From contig JAGTXZ010000003.1 of assembly GCA_018398575.1 (NCBI GenBank), positions 2,046,001 through 2,110,000 of the forward strand: a DNA stretch of 64,000 bases, given 5' to 3'. Numbering within the stretch: the first letter of the stretch is position 1; each line of letters begins with the position of its first letter. The translations under genes and the position numbers were made by a program. Below the pieces are notes generated by a model. That model ran no database searches and was not told the DNA's origin. It saw only the letters and a program-made list of their open reading frames with translations. Shown piece by piece: positions 22,471-33,830 of this stretch. This stretch comes from Ampelomyces quisqualis (lineage: Eukaryota; Ascomycota; Dothideomycetes; Pleosporales; Phaeosphaeriaceae).

Positions 22471-24189
22471 ATGCCGACCGTCCACCTCCTCGATTACGTT
22501 GCCGGCAATGTCCGCTCGCTCGCCAATGCCATTGAGAAGGTTGGCTACACAGTCGAGTGGGTGAAGTCGCCCACCGACGTGCCTGTAGCGGACGTACGCC
22601 TTCCCCGACACGCGCATACAAATATCCATCGACATGCGCTGATGCAGATGCGCCCTTAGAAACTCATCATCCCTGGCGTTGGCCACTTCGGACATTGCCT
22701 TTCGCAACTCGACCAAGCGGGCTACATCGAGCCTATACGGGACCATATCAAGATGGGAAAGCCGTTCATGGGAATCTGCGTTGGGTTACAGGCGCTTTTT
22801 GAGGGCTCGGAAGAAAATCCACACGTCAAGGGCTTGGGCGTCATACCGTCGCGCTTGGAGAAATTCGATGACAAGGACAAGAGCGTACCTCACATTGGAT
22901 GGAATAGCGCAAACACGTCGCGGCCTGGTCAAGCTACCAGTGAATCACTCTATGGCCTGCGACCGAACTCGAAATACTACTACGTCCACTCCTACGCGGC
23001 ACTGTACGAAGAGGGCAAGCTGGAAAAGGATGGTTGGGCTGTCGCGACAGCACGATATGGCGATCAGGAGTTTATTGGCGCAGTCGAGAAGGACAATGTA
23101 TTTGCAACACAATTCCACCCAGAGAAGAGTGGCGCTGCTGGTCTGCGCGTACTAAAGGCGTTTCTTGAGGGGGAGAGGTTACAAAAGCTGCCCGAACAAC
23201 CTGCCACAGCTGCGACAAATGAGGGACTCACCAGGCGAGTCATCGCGTGTCTCGACGTACGGACCAACGATCAAGGGGATCTAGTGGTTACCAAAGGCGA
23301 CCAATACGACGTCCGCGAGAAAGAAGGAGCAGGCAATGCAGTGCGCAACATGGGTAAACCGATCGACATGGCGAAGAAGTACTATGAACAGGGCGCCGAC
23401 GAGGTCACTTTTCTGAACATCACATCCTTCCGCACTTGCCCTGTGGCCGACACGCCTATGCTTGAGATTCTGCGCCGGACTAGCGAAACCGTCTTTGTAC
23501 CTCTGACCATTGGTGGCGGCATTCGCGACACAGTAGACACCGATGGAACCAAGATCTCAGCCCTCGACATCGCAACCATGTACTTCAAGTCCGGTGCAGA
23601 CAAGGTCAGTATTGGATCGGACGCCGTCACGGCAGCGGAAGAATACTATGCCAGGGGTAGCAAACTGGCTGGCAACACCGCAATAGAAAGCATATCGGCA
23701 GCATATGGCAACCAGGCAGTCGTCATAAGCGTTGACCCGAAGCGCGTATGCGTTGAATCACCAGACAAGACATCTCACCACACAATCAAGACAGCCAGAC
23801 CAGGTCCCAATGGCGAAGAATACTGCTGGTACCAGTGCACAATCAAAGGTGGGCGCGAAGGGCGAGATTTTGATGTCCGGCAGCTCGTCACAGCAGTCGA
23901 AGCCATGGGCGCCGGTGAAATTCTGCTCAACTGCATAGACAAAGACGGAAGCAACAGCGGCTTCGATTTAGAATTGATTAACGACGTGAAAGACGCGACC
24001 AAGATACCGGTCATTGCAAGTAGCGGCGCAGGACACCCAGGGCACTTTGAAGAAGTGTTCGCACACACTCAGACAGATGCTGCACTAGGCGCGGGCATGT
24101 TCCACAGAGGGGAGTACACCGTCAAGCAAGTCAAAGAACATTTGCAGAGCAAAGGACTAGTGGTTAGACCGTTTGAAGATGAGATATAG
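22471..24189 (+). CDS. HIS7: HIS7, imidazole glycerol phosphate synthase (glutamine amidotransferase:cyclase)
   Basis: Bifunctional enzyme of histidine biosynthesis. The N-terminal glutaminase releases ammonia that the C-terminal cyclase uses to convert PRFAR to imidazole glycerol phosphate and AICAR. Two exons, 22,471-22,593 and 22,660-24,189 (intron 22,594-22,659), give 550 aa, the size of yeast His7. The ATG is chosen because MPTVHLLDYVAGNVRSLANA is the typical start. The class I amidotransferase triad is present: Cys81 in GICVGLQ, His194 and Glu196 in FHPEKSG. The HisF barrel starts near residue 233 (RRVIACLDVR, Asp240) and includes Asp400 in ISVDPK and the CIDKDGSNSG phosphate-binding region near 466-475. 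Convergent with DIM1, 135 bp apart. Confidence 0.98.
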
Positions 24190-24324
24190 ACAACACTTCA
24201 GACAGGCAAAAATAAAGAGGGGACAGATCAGAAGTTCAATCATTAGTGCCAAGCTTTTTGATAGACCCAACGCCGTGCCCATGCTTGTCGTAACGCCGTA
24301 AGATGCTTCGGTCAACCATCCAAA
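24190..24324. other. HIS7/DIM1 convergent 3' spacer
   Basis: 135 bp between two convergent stop codons. It holds both 3' ends, with an A-rich AAAAATAAAG stretch shortly after the HIS7 stop that could act in 3'-end formation. Confidence 0.4.
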
Positions 24325-25464
24325 CTAGCTGAAATGTATGCCTTCCTGATTGAATGCGTACAACAGCTGCAAAAAGTCTCCTTCATCACACAGTCGCGCT
24401 CGCTTATCAGCTAGCTGCGTGTCGTCCTCCAAGACCTTCCTGACCTTTTCTCTCACCAGCTCACTCACCCGTCCCTTCCTCTTCCTGTTCAGGCCATTTC
24501 TTCTTTTGCTCTCTGTCTGCATCTGCTTGAAGAAGTCTGGAAGTTGGTCGTCGGGATCATCTGGGTCTGAGAACCCATTAAATTCTTCTTCCGCATCGAC
24601 CTCCATGGCCTCAACCTCAGCTACCTCTTCTGGCCCGACGGGCGAATCGTCGAGAGCAATGTCGTGCTGCGCACAGAACAAGCGGTAGTTACTCGCCAGT
24701 AGTTCCACCACCGCCGCGGTCCCCAAGAAACTCGCTCTCAGAGTGCGATTCTTGCGCACAAACGCTATCCGAAGCAGCCCATCCCACTCCTCATACGCAA
24801 TCTGCGGGCGCGGAAACTTGGGCTCGATTCGCACGACATTCGACTCCACGAGCGGCGGGGGGTTGAAGTTGTTGCGTCCGACTTTCATAATGTGGCTGAC
24901 CTTGGCCCACATCTGCACATTGACGGACAGGCGTGAATACAATTTCTCGCCGGGCTTGGCAAACAGGCGCATGGCGAATTCGCGCTGGAACATGAGTATG
25001 CATGAGCGCGGGGGGTGGGGGAGCGAGAGGAGTTTGAAGACGAGCGGGCTGGAGATTTGGTAAGGCGTGTTTGAGATGCAAACGTCGAAATGGGGAAGTT
25101 CGGTCTTGATGACATCGCCCAGCATGACTTTGAGTCTTTTGGCCTCGGGTGTGCCTTGTACTCGCTTGGTCAATTCGGCGGCCATTCGGGGATCCATTTC
25201 GACGGCTGTGACTGCTTTGGCGGCCTTGAGGATTAGGACTGTAAGATTGCCGGTTCCGGGACCGACTTCGAGGACGTGGTCGGATTGCTTGAGCGAGGCT
25301 TTGGACACGATTGCACTGGCGACACCGGGATTCTTCAGGATGTGCTGGCCGAGGTCTTTGTCCATCTTGAAGATGGAGTGCGCTGCGGAGGCTTTGGCCG
25401 ACGGTTTGGCGTACGGCGAGGAGTCGGGGGCGTCATTTGCGCGTCTTCGCTTGTCCTTGGGCAT
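24325..25464 (-). CDS. DIM1: DIM1, 18S rRNA adenine dimethyltransferase
   Basis: SAM-dependent enzyme that dimethylates two adjacent adenines near the 3' end of 18S rRNA and takes part in pre-40S processing. Single exon, 379 aa from the ATG at 25,464 (MPKDKRRRANDA). The frame stays open for about 155 codons further upstream, but that part looks like 5' UTR and this is where homologues start. SAM-binding motif I is EVGPGTGNL (66-74). The catalytic motif is NTPYQISSP (132-140), the form usual in eukaryotic Dim1. The C-terminal third has an acidic insert (EVEAMEVDAEEEF) and a basic stretch, making it longer than the roughly 318-aa yeast protein. Divergent from APN1. Confidence 0.97.
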   Translation of the reverse strand: MPKDKRRRANDAPDSSPYAKPSAKASAAHSIFKMDKDLGQHILKNPGVASAIVSKASLKQSDHVLEVGPGTGNLTVLILKAAKAVTAVEMDPRMAAELTKRVQGTPEAKRLKVMLGDVIKTELPHFDVCISNTPYQISSPLVFKLLSLPHPPRSCILMFQREFAMRLFAKPGEKLYSRLSVNVQMWAKVSHIMKVGRNNFNPPPLVESNVVRIEPKFPRPQIAYEEWDGLLRIAFVRKNRTLRASFLGTAAVVELLASNYRLFCAQHDIALDDSPVGPEEVAEVEAMEVDAEEEFNGFSDPDDPDDQLPDFFKQMQTESKRRNGLNRKRKGRVSELVREKVRKVLEDDTQLADKRARLCDEGDFLQLLYAFNQEGIHFS

Positions 25465-26177
25465 GATTGGGCTCTGTGTGAGGTCGGAGGGGGGCTTGAG
25501 TCTGGGGTGGTCGTGGGTGGGCGTGGCATGTGGGCCAAGTTTTGGGCGTCGCTGGTGTCCTTGTCGATTAATTATCGATGAACTTTTTGGCGCGCCCGTT
25601 GGGGAGCACGTGCTTTGGCGCCGAAAGTCGACGCGTGCCGGTTGGTTACATATATGTATACGAAGAACACGAGCACGGGCATCAGCGTCCGCGGCTCCTT
25701 CATTCTTTCGGCTGTATGCACGTCTTGACTCGGTCTTCTTCGCCAAACATTCTTTGCTTCCTCCACAGTCGCTCTGTCCTGAATGTCTTTGCACATGTTC
25801 GCGCGCTTCTGAAGCACTCGTCATCGAGGTTGTGCTCGATCCACGCAAACAGCAATCAAAGCAAATACTACTCTCTGCATCGTATTCCCCCGTACCGTTG
25901 CCAGATCTTTGCGGGCACATCGGCGTCAAAGCTCACTGAATCTCCGATCGCATGTGTTTTGGACGCCGCGAAACATGGCCATTATCTAGGAAATCTCGTC
26001 TCTCACCTGCGACCAGCCTACTCTCACTTGGACTGCCAGAGGCCACGATATGGTGTCTTGCTGTTCACTGCCTACATAAGCCGTACGACCCCTCTCTACC
26101 TCGATCGAAACTACATCACGCTTGCGCCGAGCGCCTCCCACACGACCCCATACGGTACCCTTTGCACCGACCTCAAC
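25465..26177. promoter_or_regulatory. Divergent DIM1/APN1 intergenic region
   Basis: 713 bp between two divergent start codons, expected to hold both promoters and 5' UTRs. It contains CACGTG (about 25,606) and a TATATGTATA stretch (about 25,650). Long chance frames cross it but none looks like a gene. Confidence 0.4.
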
Positions 26178-27702
26178 ATGGCGCGAAAGTTGCCTGCCCC
26201 TGAGCCGCATTTGTCCCTCGCACCTGTGCCGGACGATGTCATCGCGCAAGTCGCAAGCAAAGCCGCAGTTGAGACTAGTGCCAATGGCAAGAAACGCAAG
26301 ACCGAGGCCACCGACGTCAAGGTCACCAAGCGTACTAAGACGGCCGCTGCTGGTACCGCAGAAGCGCCTCGCCCGAAGCGACGTGCAAACGAGATGGCCA
26401 AGGTCGAGGAGAACGGTGTTGGCGACACGAAAGTCGCCGAGAAAAAGAGAACGACAACACGCATCAAGAAGCAAAAGGAACCTGCGACACTTGCTGAGCG
26501 CACGTCGGATACCACTTTGCGTGTTGGTGCCCATGTCAGCACTGCCGGAGGTTCGTCCGTCACTGTTCTCCTTGAGCTACACGAAAGCCATAGACTAACA
26601 CGACCCTGTACATGGCGATTAGGCGTTCACAATTCCATCACCAATTGTCTGCATATTGGGTACGTTCGTCCTATTCCCATATTGCCTTTCGTCCGAATCT
26701 GACCTCCACAGGGCAAACGCTTTTGCGCTCTTCATGAAAAACCAGCGAAAATGGGACAACCCAGAGCTCGACCCCGAGGCTGCAAAGCTCTTCATCGCTG
26801 GCTGTAAGGAGCACTACATCGACGTTGCGGACTGTTGCTTGCCTCACGGCTCCTACCTTGTCAATCTTGCACACCCAGATGCGGTGCGTAAGAAACAGGC
26901 GTACGACTCCTTCCTCAACGATCTGGCACGTTGCAACACCCTAGGCATCAAGCTATACAACTTCCATCCTGGTAATGCCAACGCTACCACGCGAGAAGAG
27001 GGCATTCGTTTGATCGCCGAAAACATCAACGAAGCGCATAAGGACCCTACAAGTGGCGAAGTTGTCGCTGTTCTCGAGACCATGGCGTCGTTAGGTAACA
27101 CTATTGGCGGCACTTTTGATGACCTCGCAGCTATTATTGCTCTTGTCGACAACAAGGACCGAGTAGGTGTCTGCCTCGACACTTGCCACGTCTTTGCTGC
27201 CGGTTACGACCTGCGAGATTACAAGGCATACGAAGTTACCATCCAGAAGTTCAACAAGATCATCGGCATGAAATACCTCAAGGCACTCCACGTCAATGAC
27301 AGTAAGGCTCCTCTTGCCAGCTATCGCGATCTTCACGCTCGTATTGGGACCGGATATCTCGGCCTTCGTGCATTCCACAACATCGTCAACGACGAGCGGC
27401 TCCAAGGCCTACCCATGATCCTGGAGACGCCTGTCGACGTCATTGATAGAGACGGCAAGAAGACGGAAGACAAGGGCATCTGGGCACGTGAGATCAAGAT
27501 GCTCGAAAAGCTTGTCGGCATGGATGTTGAGTCAGAAGAGTTCAGGGAGCTCGAAGCCAAGCTACAAGAGGAGGGCAAGGTCGAGCGTGATAAGATCGGC
27601 GACCAAGTCGAGCGCAAAAGAGCCAAGGACGCAAAGCCGAAAAAGAGCAAGAAGGAGAACACTGAGAGCGAGGACGAGAGCGACGGCGAAGAGGATGAAT
27701 GA
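26178..27702 (+). CDS. APN1: APN1, AP endonuclease (endonuclease IV family)
   Basis: Metal-dependent AP endonuclease / 3'-phosphodiesterase of base-excision repair. Three exons: 26,178-26,550, 26,623-26,659 and 26,712-27,702. The introns are 26,551-26,622 (with a CTAAC branch site) and 26,660-26,711. The product is 466 aa. Residues 1-110 form a Lys/Arg-rich extension (KKRKTEATDVKVTKRTK) likely to carry nuclear localisation signals. The endonuclease IV domain has the full metal-ligand set: His119 (VGAHVS), His222 (FHPGN), Glu259 (LETMA), Asp293 and His296 (CLDTCH), His330 (LHVND), Asp343 and His345 (DLHARIG), Glu375 (LETPVD). The C-terminus is charged (KPKKSKKENTESEDESD). The 37-bp middle exon keeps the frame exactly. 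Confidence 0.97.
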
Positions 27703-28857
27703 TCCAGGACAGCAGATCTATTTCGCGTTTGCACATTCCGTGGCTTGTCCTGAGGCATTCGAGCTGTCGATTTTACGGCCTACCAAGATATATCTTCACT
27801 TTCACACCAGAAGCCCTCTTTCGAGACATCTCAGCTTCCATTTTGGCTCACTAGAGACATTCAAGCTGTCGTTTGGCTCTTACATGTCCCTACTTTAGGA
27901 CAGATATTCGAGGCGGGAACATTGATTTTAGTTTTGCTTGGAGCATGAATAGGACAGCATACCCCACGGCGTTGGTAGGCAACTTCGATAAAGGCTCAAC
28001 ATCGATAGGCTATCTTCTACATGACTTTTTCGTCGAAGGTAGATCCACATGCTTTTATCTCATTCCAATTCCACAAGTGATGATTTTCATTTCCTTGTTC
28101 TGAAAGCAACGCCCTTCGAACCACATCTTCTCACAACAAACTCACTCATCAAGCAGAGCCACGCCAACCCGAGTCGTTTGCTTTAACATACCGTCCCGCC
28201 CCGCATCCTCCCCAACAATGCGATTAGATAGTAGCTAGTAGCGTATCCGGCGTTCAGCAAAACTATATGGAGTGAATGTTTTTCCCACCTCCACATCATG
28301 AACCGTAGGTGTAAAAGTGACAAATCCTCAGGCTCAATTCATGTGCCATGCGATATTGCAGCAGATGATTAAGGAGCTGGGTGATTGTGGTTGAGGAGGT
28401 GTGTGTATATTGAATCGTTTGAGGGAATGATAGTAAGGGAGTGAGTGAGAAAAGTGATTTATTGATATGATCATGTTGATCTGGTTGTGCAGAAAAAGCA
28501 AAATGTCGTTCTGATGAACCGGGGTATTCTAAGTCTAGCTACAAAAAACAAGCGTTTAAGTGAGGATGGATATGGTACAGGCTTTCCATGCAAAGATGCA
28601 GATATGTAGGTAGGTAGAAAATGTAGTGCCCAATAAAAATGCACCAGGGATGGGCCCTCGGAATACTTCCTGTCATCGAGTTTCATTTCTGTGTGTTGGG
28701 AGTTAAAAAAAATTGACACTGTTGGTTGCTTTGGTCATTGACTTTGCGTCTTGTTGCGCAATTTTTAAGTTCGTGTCGCGGCTTGTGCGCTATGTAGCAG
28801 CAGCTTGCGCGACGTGTTTGAAATTATTCGTCGTTTCTTTTGCATCATCCCTCAGAG
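27703..28857. other. Intergenic spacer between APN1 and the membrane-protein gene
   Basis: About 1.15 kb between convergent genes. No ORF longer than background, no tRNA-like B-box, no repeat. It probably holds both 3' UTRs. Confidence 0.5.
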
Positions 28858-30771
28858 TCACCTTCGAACCACGTTCCAAGAGAACTGGGGACCATCGTTG
28901 ACGGTAGTCCAGTTCCCCGTGCTACTTGTGCGTTTGTCGCGCATGGGCTGTCTTGACACGCTGCCTCGCACTTCTTTGCGGCCCAGGACGTTTCCGAAAC
29001 CCAAGACTTCAGGTCGATCCAGATCGAATGGATCAGATTGGCGCACCGTTCGACCTGTCACTGTTCCCAGCGTGAATAGTCTCGTAGCGGGCCTGCTTGG
29101 TCCTGGCTCACCAGACGAGGTATGGTCAGACTCTCCAGAAGCTGCAGTTGATGTTACATCGAAATTCGGGAACGCCATCGATGAGCGGCGCTTCTGCACT
29201 GGTACAGAGACCTGAGTGTGTCGGAGAGGACCGATTGAATCTTTGTTGGCGGCCTGAGGTCGCGTTGAGAATATGAATGAGGGTGGGTGAGAGCTCAACG
29301 CGGATGCCTGACTTTGCGTGCGATGATGCTTTTGGACAGGAAGCAACAAGGTCGGTTCTTCGAACGGCAAGGCGAAGGGATCCCTTGACGGATCAGCCGA
29401 TGTGATTACTGGTTGTGGCATGCGCAGCCCTCGAAGAGTAGAATCTGGATTGGAAATGCGCAGGATTCCGGGTGGCTCAGGATCCTCGAAAGGGTTGTTG
29501 GCACTCTTTTCAGACTTTCCCAGAATCCCAGAGATTTTCGACTGCGAGGAGACGCTACTGTTTTTCTTGCGTAGACGATTTCTCTCACTCTTTCTGCTTG
29601 AGGGACATTCCGTGAAATCTTCTGGAGCATAAAATCCCTGGGACTCAGGCGTGGAATACGTGGAACTGATGCTTTCCTGTTGGTCGTGACGTTGATATAA
29701 ATTCCTGGCTGATCCTTTCTTCGTTCCTTTGAATTTTGCAAACATGACACCGACCCCTGTCGCCTTCCCTCTGACTTTCTCGAGGAACCGCGGTCGTTCC
29801 ACATTCTTTTCGGCCCATCCCAGCATTCGGGTCTTTCGTTTTCGTAGGCAGAAGAGTATCAGAGCGCAGATTAGTGCAAGTCCAGCTACACCGCCCACTA
29901 CCCCTCCGACTATGCTGCCGATATTCGCATCACCACTGCTCGGGATTGTGAGGCCCCCATCTGATTTAGAACCCCCTTGTTTGGGTCCGATGATTCCGGA
30001 AGCTGCATTTCCAGTTGGTATTGAGGAAACGGGAGTAGTTGTTGGTTGTGGTCGCGGCTGCGCGGCAACTGGCGTGTTGCTAGATGTTGGCTCTGAGGGG
30101 ATATCGATCCGACTCGGCTCGCTTGCCTCGACAACGAGCGATGTTTGAAGAAAAGCCGAATCAGCCGCACCCGGGGTCGTGAAGAAAGGAGCTGGAGGCG
30201 ACAATGAGACAGACGATTGCAGTGGAACACCTGTACATAGTGTGTCAGAGCTTGTTGGTGATAGAGCAGGAGCAGCAGCTGGTATAGCATCAGCGGCTTG
30301 CGACTCTACCGCCGCTGCCGCTAGTCTGCTGATTTCCACTGGTCGCTGTCATCCCGCCGCTGCTTGCTGTGAGGGCACAGGATTTGCGAGCAACATAGTC
30401 GGTGCAGATGGAATAGGAGCCGCACTTATCGTACCTATTTCCGAAGAGACTGCCGCTTGCGTTGTGGTAGGCGCAGCCACTGGTTCCTCTGTTACTATCG
30501 ACGGCGGAGGAGGTGCGGCAGCCGGCGACGATGGAGGTGGTGGAGGTGGAGGTGGAGGTGGAGGTGGTGGTGGTGGAGGTGGTGGGGGGGCCTCAACAGC
30601 GCTTGTCTGTACTGGTGGTGCCTCTTCTGCGGTCTTGGTAGTGTTGACTTCGGTGGGAGTAACAACTGCTGGCCCCTGGGCAGTAAGGATAGAGGTGGCC
30701 GCAGTTCGGGCACGGGAGCGAGTACATCGCCGCCCGTTGACAGTCGTAATCGATTCTTGCGGAGAGGCCAT
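28858..30771 (-). CDS. Single-pass membrane protein with Ser/Thr/Pro-rich ectodomain (possible cell-wall sensor type)
   Basis: One minus-strand frame runs from ATG 30,771 to the stop at 28,858, except for an in-frame TGA at 30,349-30,351. The N-terminal part is Ser/Thr/Ala/Pro-rich with about 19 consecutive prolines. A Gly/Val-rich transmembrane segment (IVGGVVGGVAGLALICALIL, about 29,910-29,850) is followed by a basic stop-transfer RKRKTR and a roughly 320-residue Ser-rich cytoplasmic tail. This layout resembles fungal wall-stress sensors or mucin-like proteins, but no signal peptide is visible at this ATG, so an upstream exon is likely. The TGA could sit in a 114-nt intron (30,321-30,434, GTACGA...ACTAG, length divisible by three) or be a nonsense mutation. 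Function not established. Confidence 0.65.
30531..30593. repeat. GGT/GGA trinucleotide repeat coding polyproline
   Basis: Plus-strand run of GGT and GGA triplets ending in GGGGGGG. Read on the minus strand it encodes about 19 prolines in the ectodomain of the membrane protein. Length polymorphism would be expected. Confidence 0.85.
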
Positions 30772-31782
30772 GCAGTCGACAGGCTCAATCAGAGAAACGC
30801 CAGCAAAGGCTCAAAAAGAAGACGGAGAGAAAGATGTCCAAGCGCCGCGAGCGGTTCGAGCATATTAACCTGGGAGATTGAGGAAAACGTCTACTTGATG
30901 CTGTGCATACGAATCGCAAAGAATCTAGTTGGTTGGCGTTGGAAGACGAACCGGATGGTAGTCAACCGTTGGCATGAAGAGGTGCGCTTGCACACGTCTG
31001 AAACGGCTCTTGTGCCAGATGCCGCTTCGAGCAGCGTACTACAAACATGAAGCGCGGGCGGCCTCGCACTCCTTGGCGGTGCCGCCGTGGCCGTGTCAGC
31101 CGAAAGTTTTGCTGGTGGAGGGTGCAAGCCATCGTGATCGTTGTCGCGATGCGAGGGGTGAGGTGGAAACAGAGTGAGGGTGGTGGGGGTTGTGGGGTAC
31201 GCGACGTCATCTCATCAACTAGTCACGTGCACCTAGTCACGTGCGAAGGGGTCTGAAGACGTCGGCACTTGCACCGGAATTGGCCTTGCGGTTGGATTGC
31301 TTTGTATTCCCTGATTCCCTTGCACTCGTCTACCTCTCTTTGAAGAGCGCCTGCAACACCGCTTCGTGGTGGTCTATCGGTTCCAAACTCTACCGACAGC
31401 CAAGCCGAGCACGAACAGAGCATGACAGCTGCTCGGATGTCAGCGGCATCAATACCAAACTTGATCATAATTGACAGATGGGCAACACAAGAAGGGCGGT
31501 TGCAGACACTCTGCGGCATCCCGAAGACACACAGACGGGTGTTGCAGCGCACAGCGCAGCTGTGGAGCCGAACGCACCTACAAGGATCTGCATGCCTCGG
31601 AATTGTCCCGTAGCTTCAGCATACCACATCCATCTCAACACCAATCCAGACTCTGGTTGTGAAGGCCTCATCAAGGTGTGCGGCTATGTTCAGCTTCAGC
31701 GGTAAGTCTCACCGATCGCGCGTTCGTTGCTTCTCTACGCCACCAAAGACCACGTCATCGCTTCGCAACGGCCTGTTCGACC
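30772..31782. promoter_or_regulatory. Divergent intergenic region with paired E-boxes
   Basis: About 1 kb between the membrane-protein gene (-) and the next gene (+). It holds two direct copies of CTAGTCACGTGC. The minus strand between 30,772 and 30,900 may carry a first exon of the membrane protein (ATG at about 30,863), but the splice is not clear. Confidence 0.4.
31219..31244 (+). promoter_or_regulatory. Two direct E-box motifs (CTAGTCACGTGC)
   Basis: The 12-mer CTAGTCACGTGC occurs at 31,219-31,230 and again at 31,233-31,244, separated by two bases. CACGTG is the palindromic site of fungal bHLH regulators (Cbf1, Pho4/NUC-1 and SREBP-type). Which neighbour it controls cannot be told. Confidence 0.55.
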
Positions 31783-33830
31783 ATGCCTATGATGCGAAGT
31801 AGTTCCCAGTCAGATCGACCCAGATGCAGGAGCTGCACGTTTCTGGGCTCCAATCGTCAAAACCTGCACAAACATAATGCACATGTTTCAAGTGGACGAG
31901 AACCTGCACGTGTCGTGTCATCGCTAACATGTAAAAATACACCTAGGGAACTTACTTGCTGGACAACATGATACCAAGAAGAAAAGAACTCCGCCTGCCA
32001 GACCCATCCCAGTGACGTTTCCGGTATTTCAGCCACCAGCAGCCTCCACTTCTGGTGCACCACTTGCCTGGAATAGCGAAGATGGATCTGGAATATCTTC
32101 GCATTTCTTGACCCTGAAGAAGCCGTCAGACGTCACGGAAGATACCCTGTCCCTTCTCAATGTCACGTTTCAACCAGAGTGTGACTTTGAAACGATGTTC
32201 TTATCATTGTCAAACGATGCACAATCGCATCTCCCTCCGAAGAACTGGCTTAGGCCGCCGGAACACATAGACCTCTTGATGTCCTCAGGGTCTGGTGTCA
32301 CTCTTCTGAGTAACGGGAGGAGAAAACCAGATCACAGCGAGTTTTTTGTGCGTGCGAGGGAGCTGCTCTTCAGTAACGATGACGTTTTCTCCACACTTAC
32401 CCGCAAGGGGAGCAGAGGCCAAGTATCCTTGCGCCTAGCCCACTTTCGGAAGTTCTGGGAGGGGCTTGACAACATGGCGTACTATTGGGACAACTCGTTA
32501 GACGAGTATAGGTCTCCAAGCCCAGGGACAGCCAGGAGTGACGTTGAACCGACTCCAGATGCTTCTGGCGCCCAACGCGTTCATGATGGCCAAGAGCCTA
32601 CGACTGAAGATAAGGCAAATACAAAGACAAGGTCCGAGCTGAGTAGTCCCAGCGGGGAAGAACCCAGGAAGAAAGCCAAAGTTGAAGCCGCAGGCAGCAC
32701 TACCACAGTCTTGCCTTCCAAGTCAAATGATAGCACTGGGGCAAATGGAGCTACTCGTCCACCTTTCATCAGTGCAAGTCGCGTGCTGCCTGCACGGACC
32801 GCGCCTCCAAAGGTCCCATGGAGCACAAATCTTGGGTCCAAGAACAAGCCGGAGGACTTATCTCAAGGCTCTTATCGGGGATATCGCATTGGAAACGGTG
32901 CAGAGATGCCAGACCAGTATCGCATTGATTGTGTACGAGCATTTCTGGAGCCAATAGCATGGGCCTTTGGTGTCACATTCTCGCAGCATAGGCGGCCACC
33001 GGTGCTGAAGCTCAAGCACATACGCTTCCCTGTCAGGATGAGCTCGGTAACCTGGAGAAGTCCACAAGACAGAATGAGAGCGCGACAAGGGTGGATGGAG
33101 GGTCCAGTGTTGGGCATGCAGTGTCGAGCAGATGTCAACTTTGGCTCTACAGGCAAGCTTGACGCCGAGTCTGTGCTTGATACAGTTCGCGAGCTTGGTG
33201 GCTTGTTACTCTTAGCCCAAGAGAGAGCGCGCGAGGGTAAGACCGAAACACGAGCGGGCGAAGGCAAGTGGTGGACGGCTACTCCGCGCTGGGGAGGTGG
33301 CCCCGGCGGCGAAGTTGGCGAAGTTGGCGACGCAGAAAGTGCTAGTGACGTGCCGGCGAAAGATACGAATACAACATCTGAGAAAAAGTCAGCACAACGT
33401 AATCCAGACGGATCCAAGGCTCGTCGTAGACCTACCCCTGCCGAAGTATGGAAGGTACTCCGACCCGGACATCCTTCGTGGGATCCGAAGATTGTGTACG
33501 AAGCGATAGGCAAAGATAGGTCGGTAGCATGGGACGACGTAAGTTCTTGTGAGCAACACGGCAAGACTCTTTCCGTTGACTGCCGACTAGGTTTTCATGG
33601 TGTCGTCATTGAACCACCACATCAGTATATTACGTTTGCGCGTGCATCCCCTTTACTTGCAATACCTCACAGACGGTAAACTTCCAGAAACTACTCCGTC
33701 CGAAGTTGATTGGCACACACCAAAGCTGCAAAGAACACGCTGGTTCGATCTTTTCAATATCAATGACCGTTCCGAAGCCATGAGAGGGATTTGGGGCATC
33801 ATGTCGTACCTGATGCGTAAACAAGAGTGA
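31783..33830 (+). CDS. Conserved-looking fungal protein of unknown function, possible N-terminal zinc finger
   Basis: The main exon has no ATG of its own in frame, so a spliced model is needed. Tentative exon 1 is 31,783-31,891, intron 31,892-31,946 (GTGGAC, CTAAC, CTAG), exon 2 31,947-33,538, intron 33,539-33,590 (GTAAGT...GACTAG), exon 3 33,591-33,830: 646 aa in frame. Exon 1 would give CRSC...HNAH (Cys15, Cys18, His31, His34), a C2H2-like pattern with a short His-His spacing. The middle is disordered (acidic and Ser/Lys-rich, with RKKAKVEA). The C-terminal part is compact and probably folded (PTPAEVWKVLRPGHPSWDP; RTRWFDLFNINDRSEAMRGI). The second intron is well supported because the frame resumes precisely; the first exon is less certain. 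I do not recognise the family. Confidence 0.7.

Noticed and set aside
25465..25929. Open frame extending DIM1 upstream by about 155 codons
   Set aside because: The sequence there has no Dim1 similarity and crosses the divergent promoter; the ATG at 25,464 gives the family's usual N-terminus.
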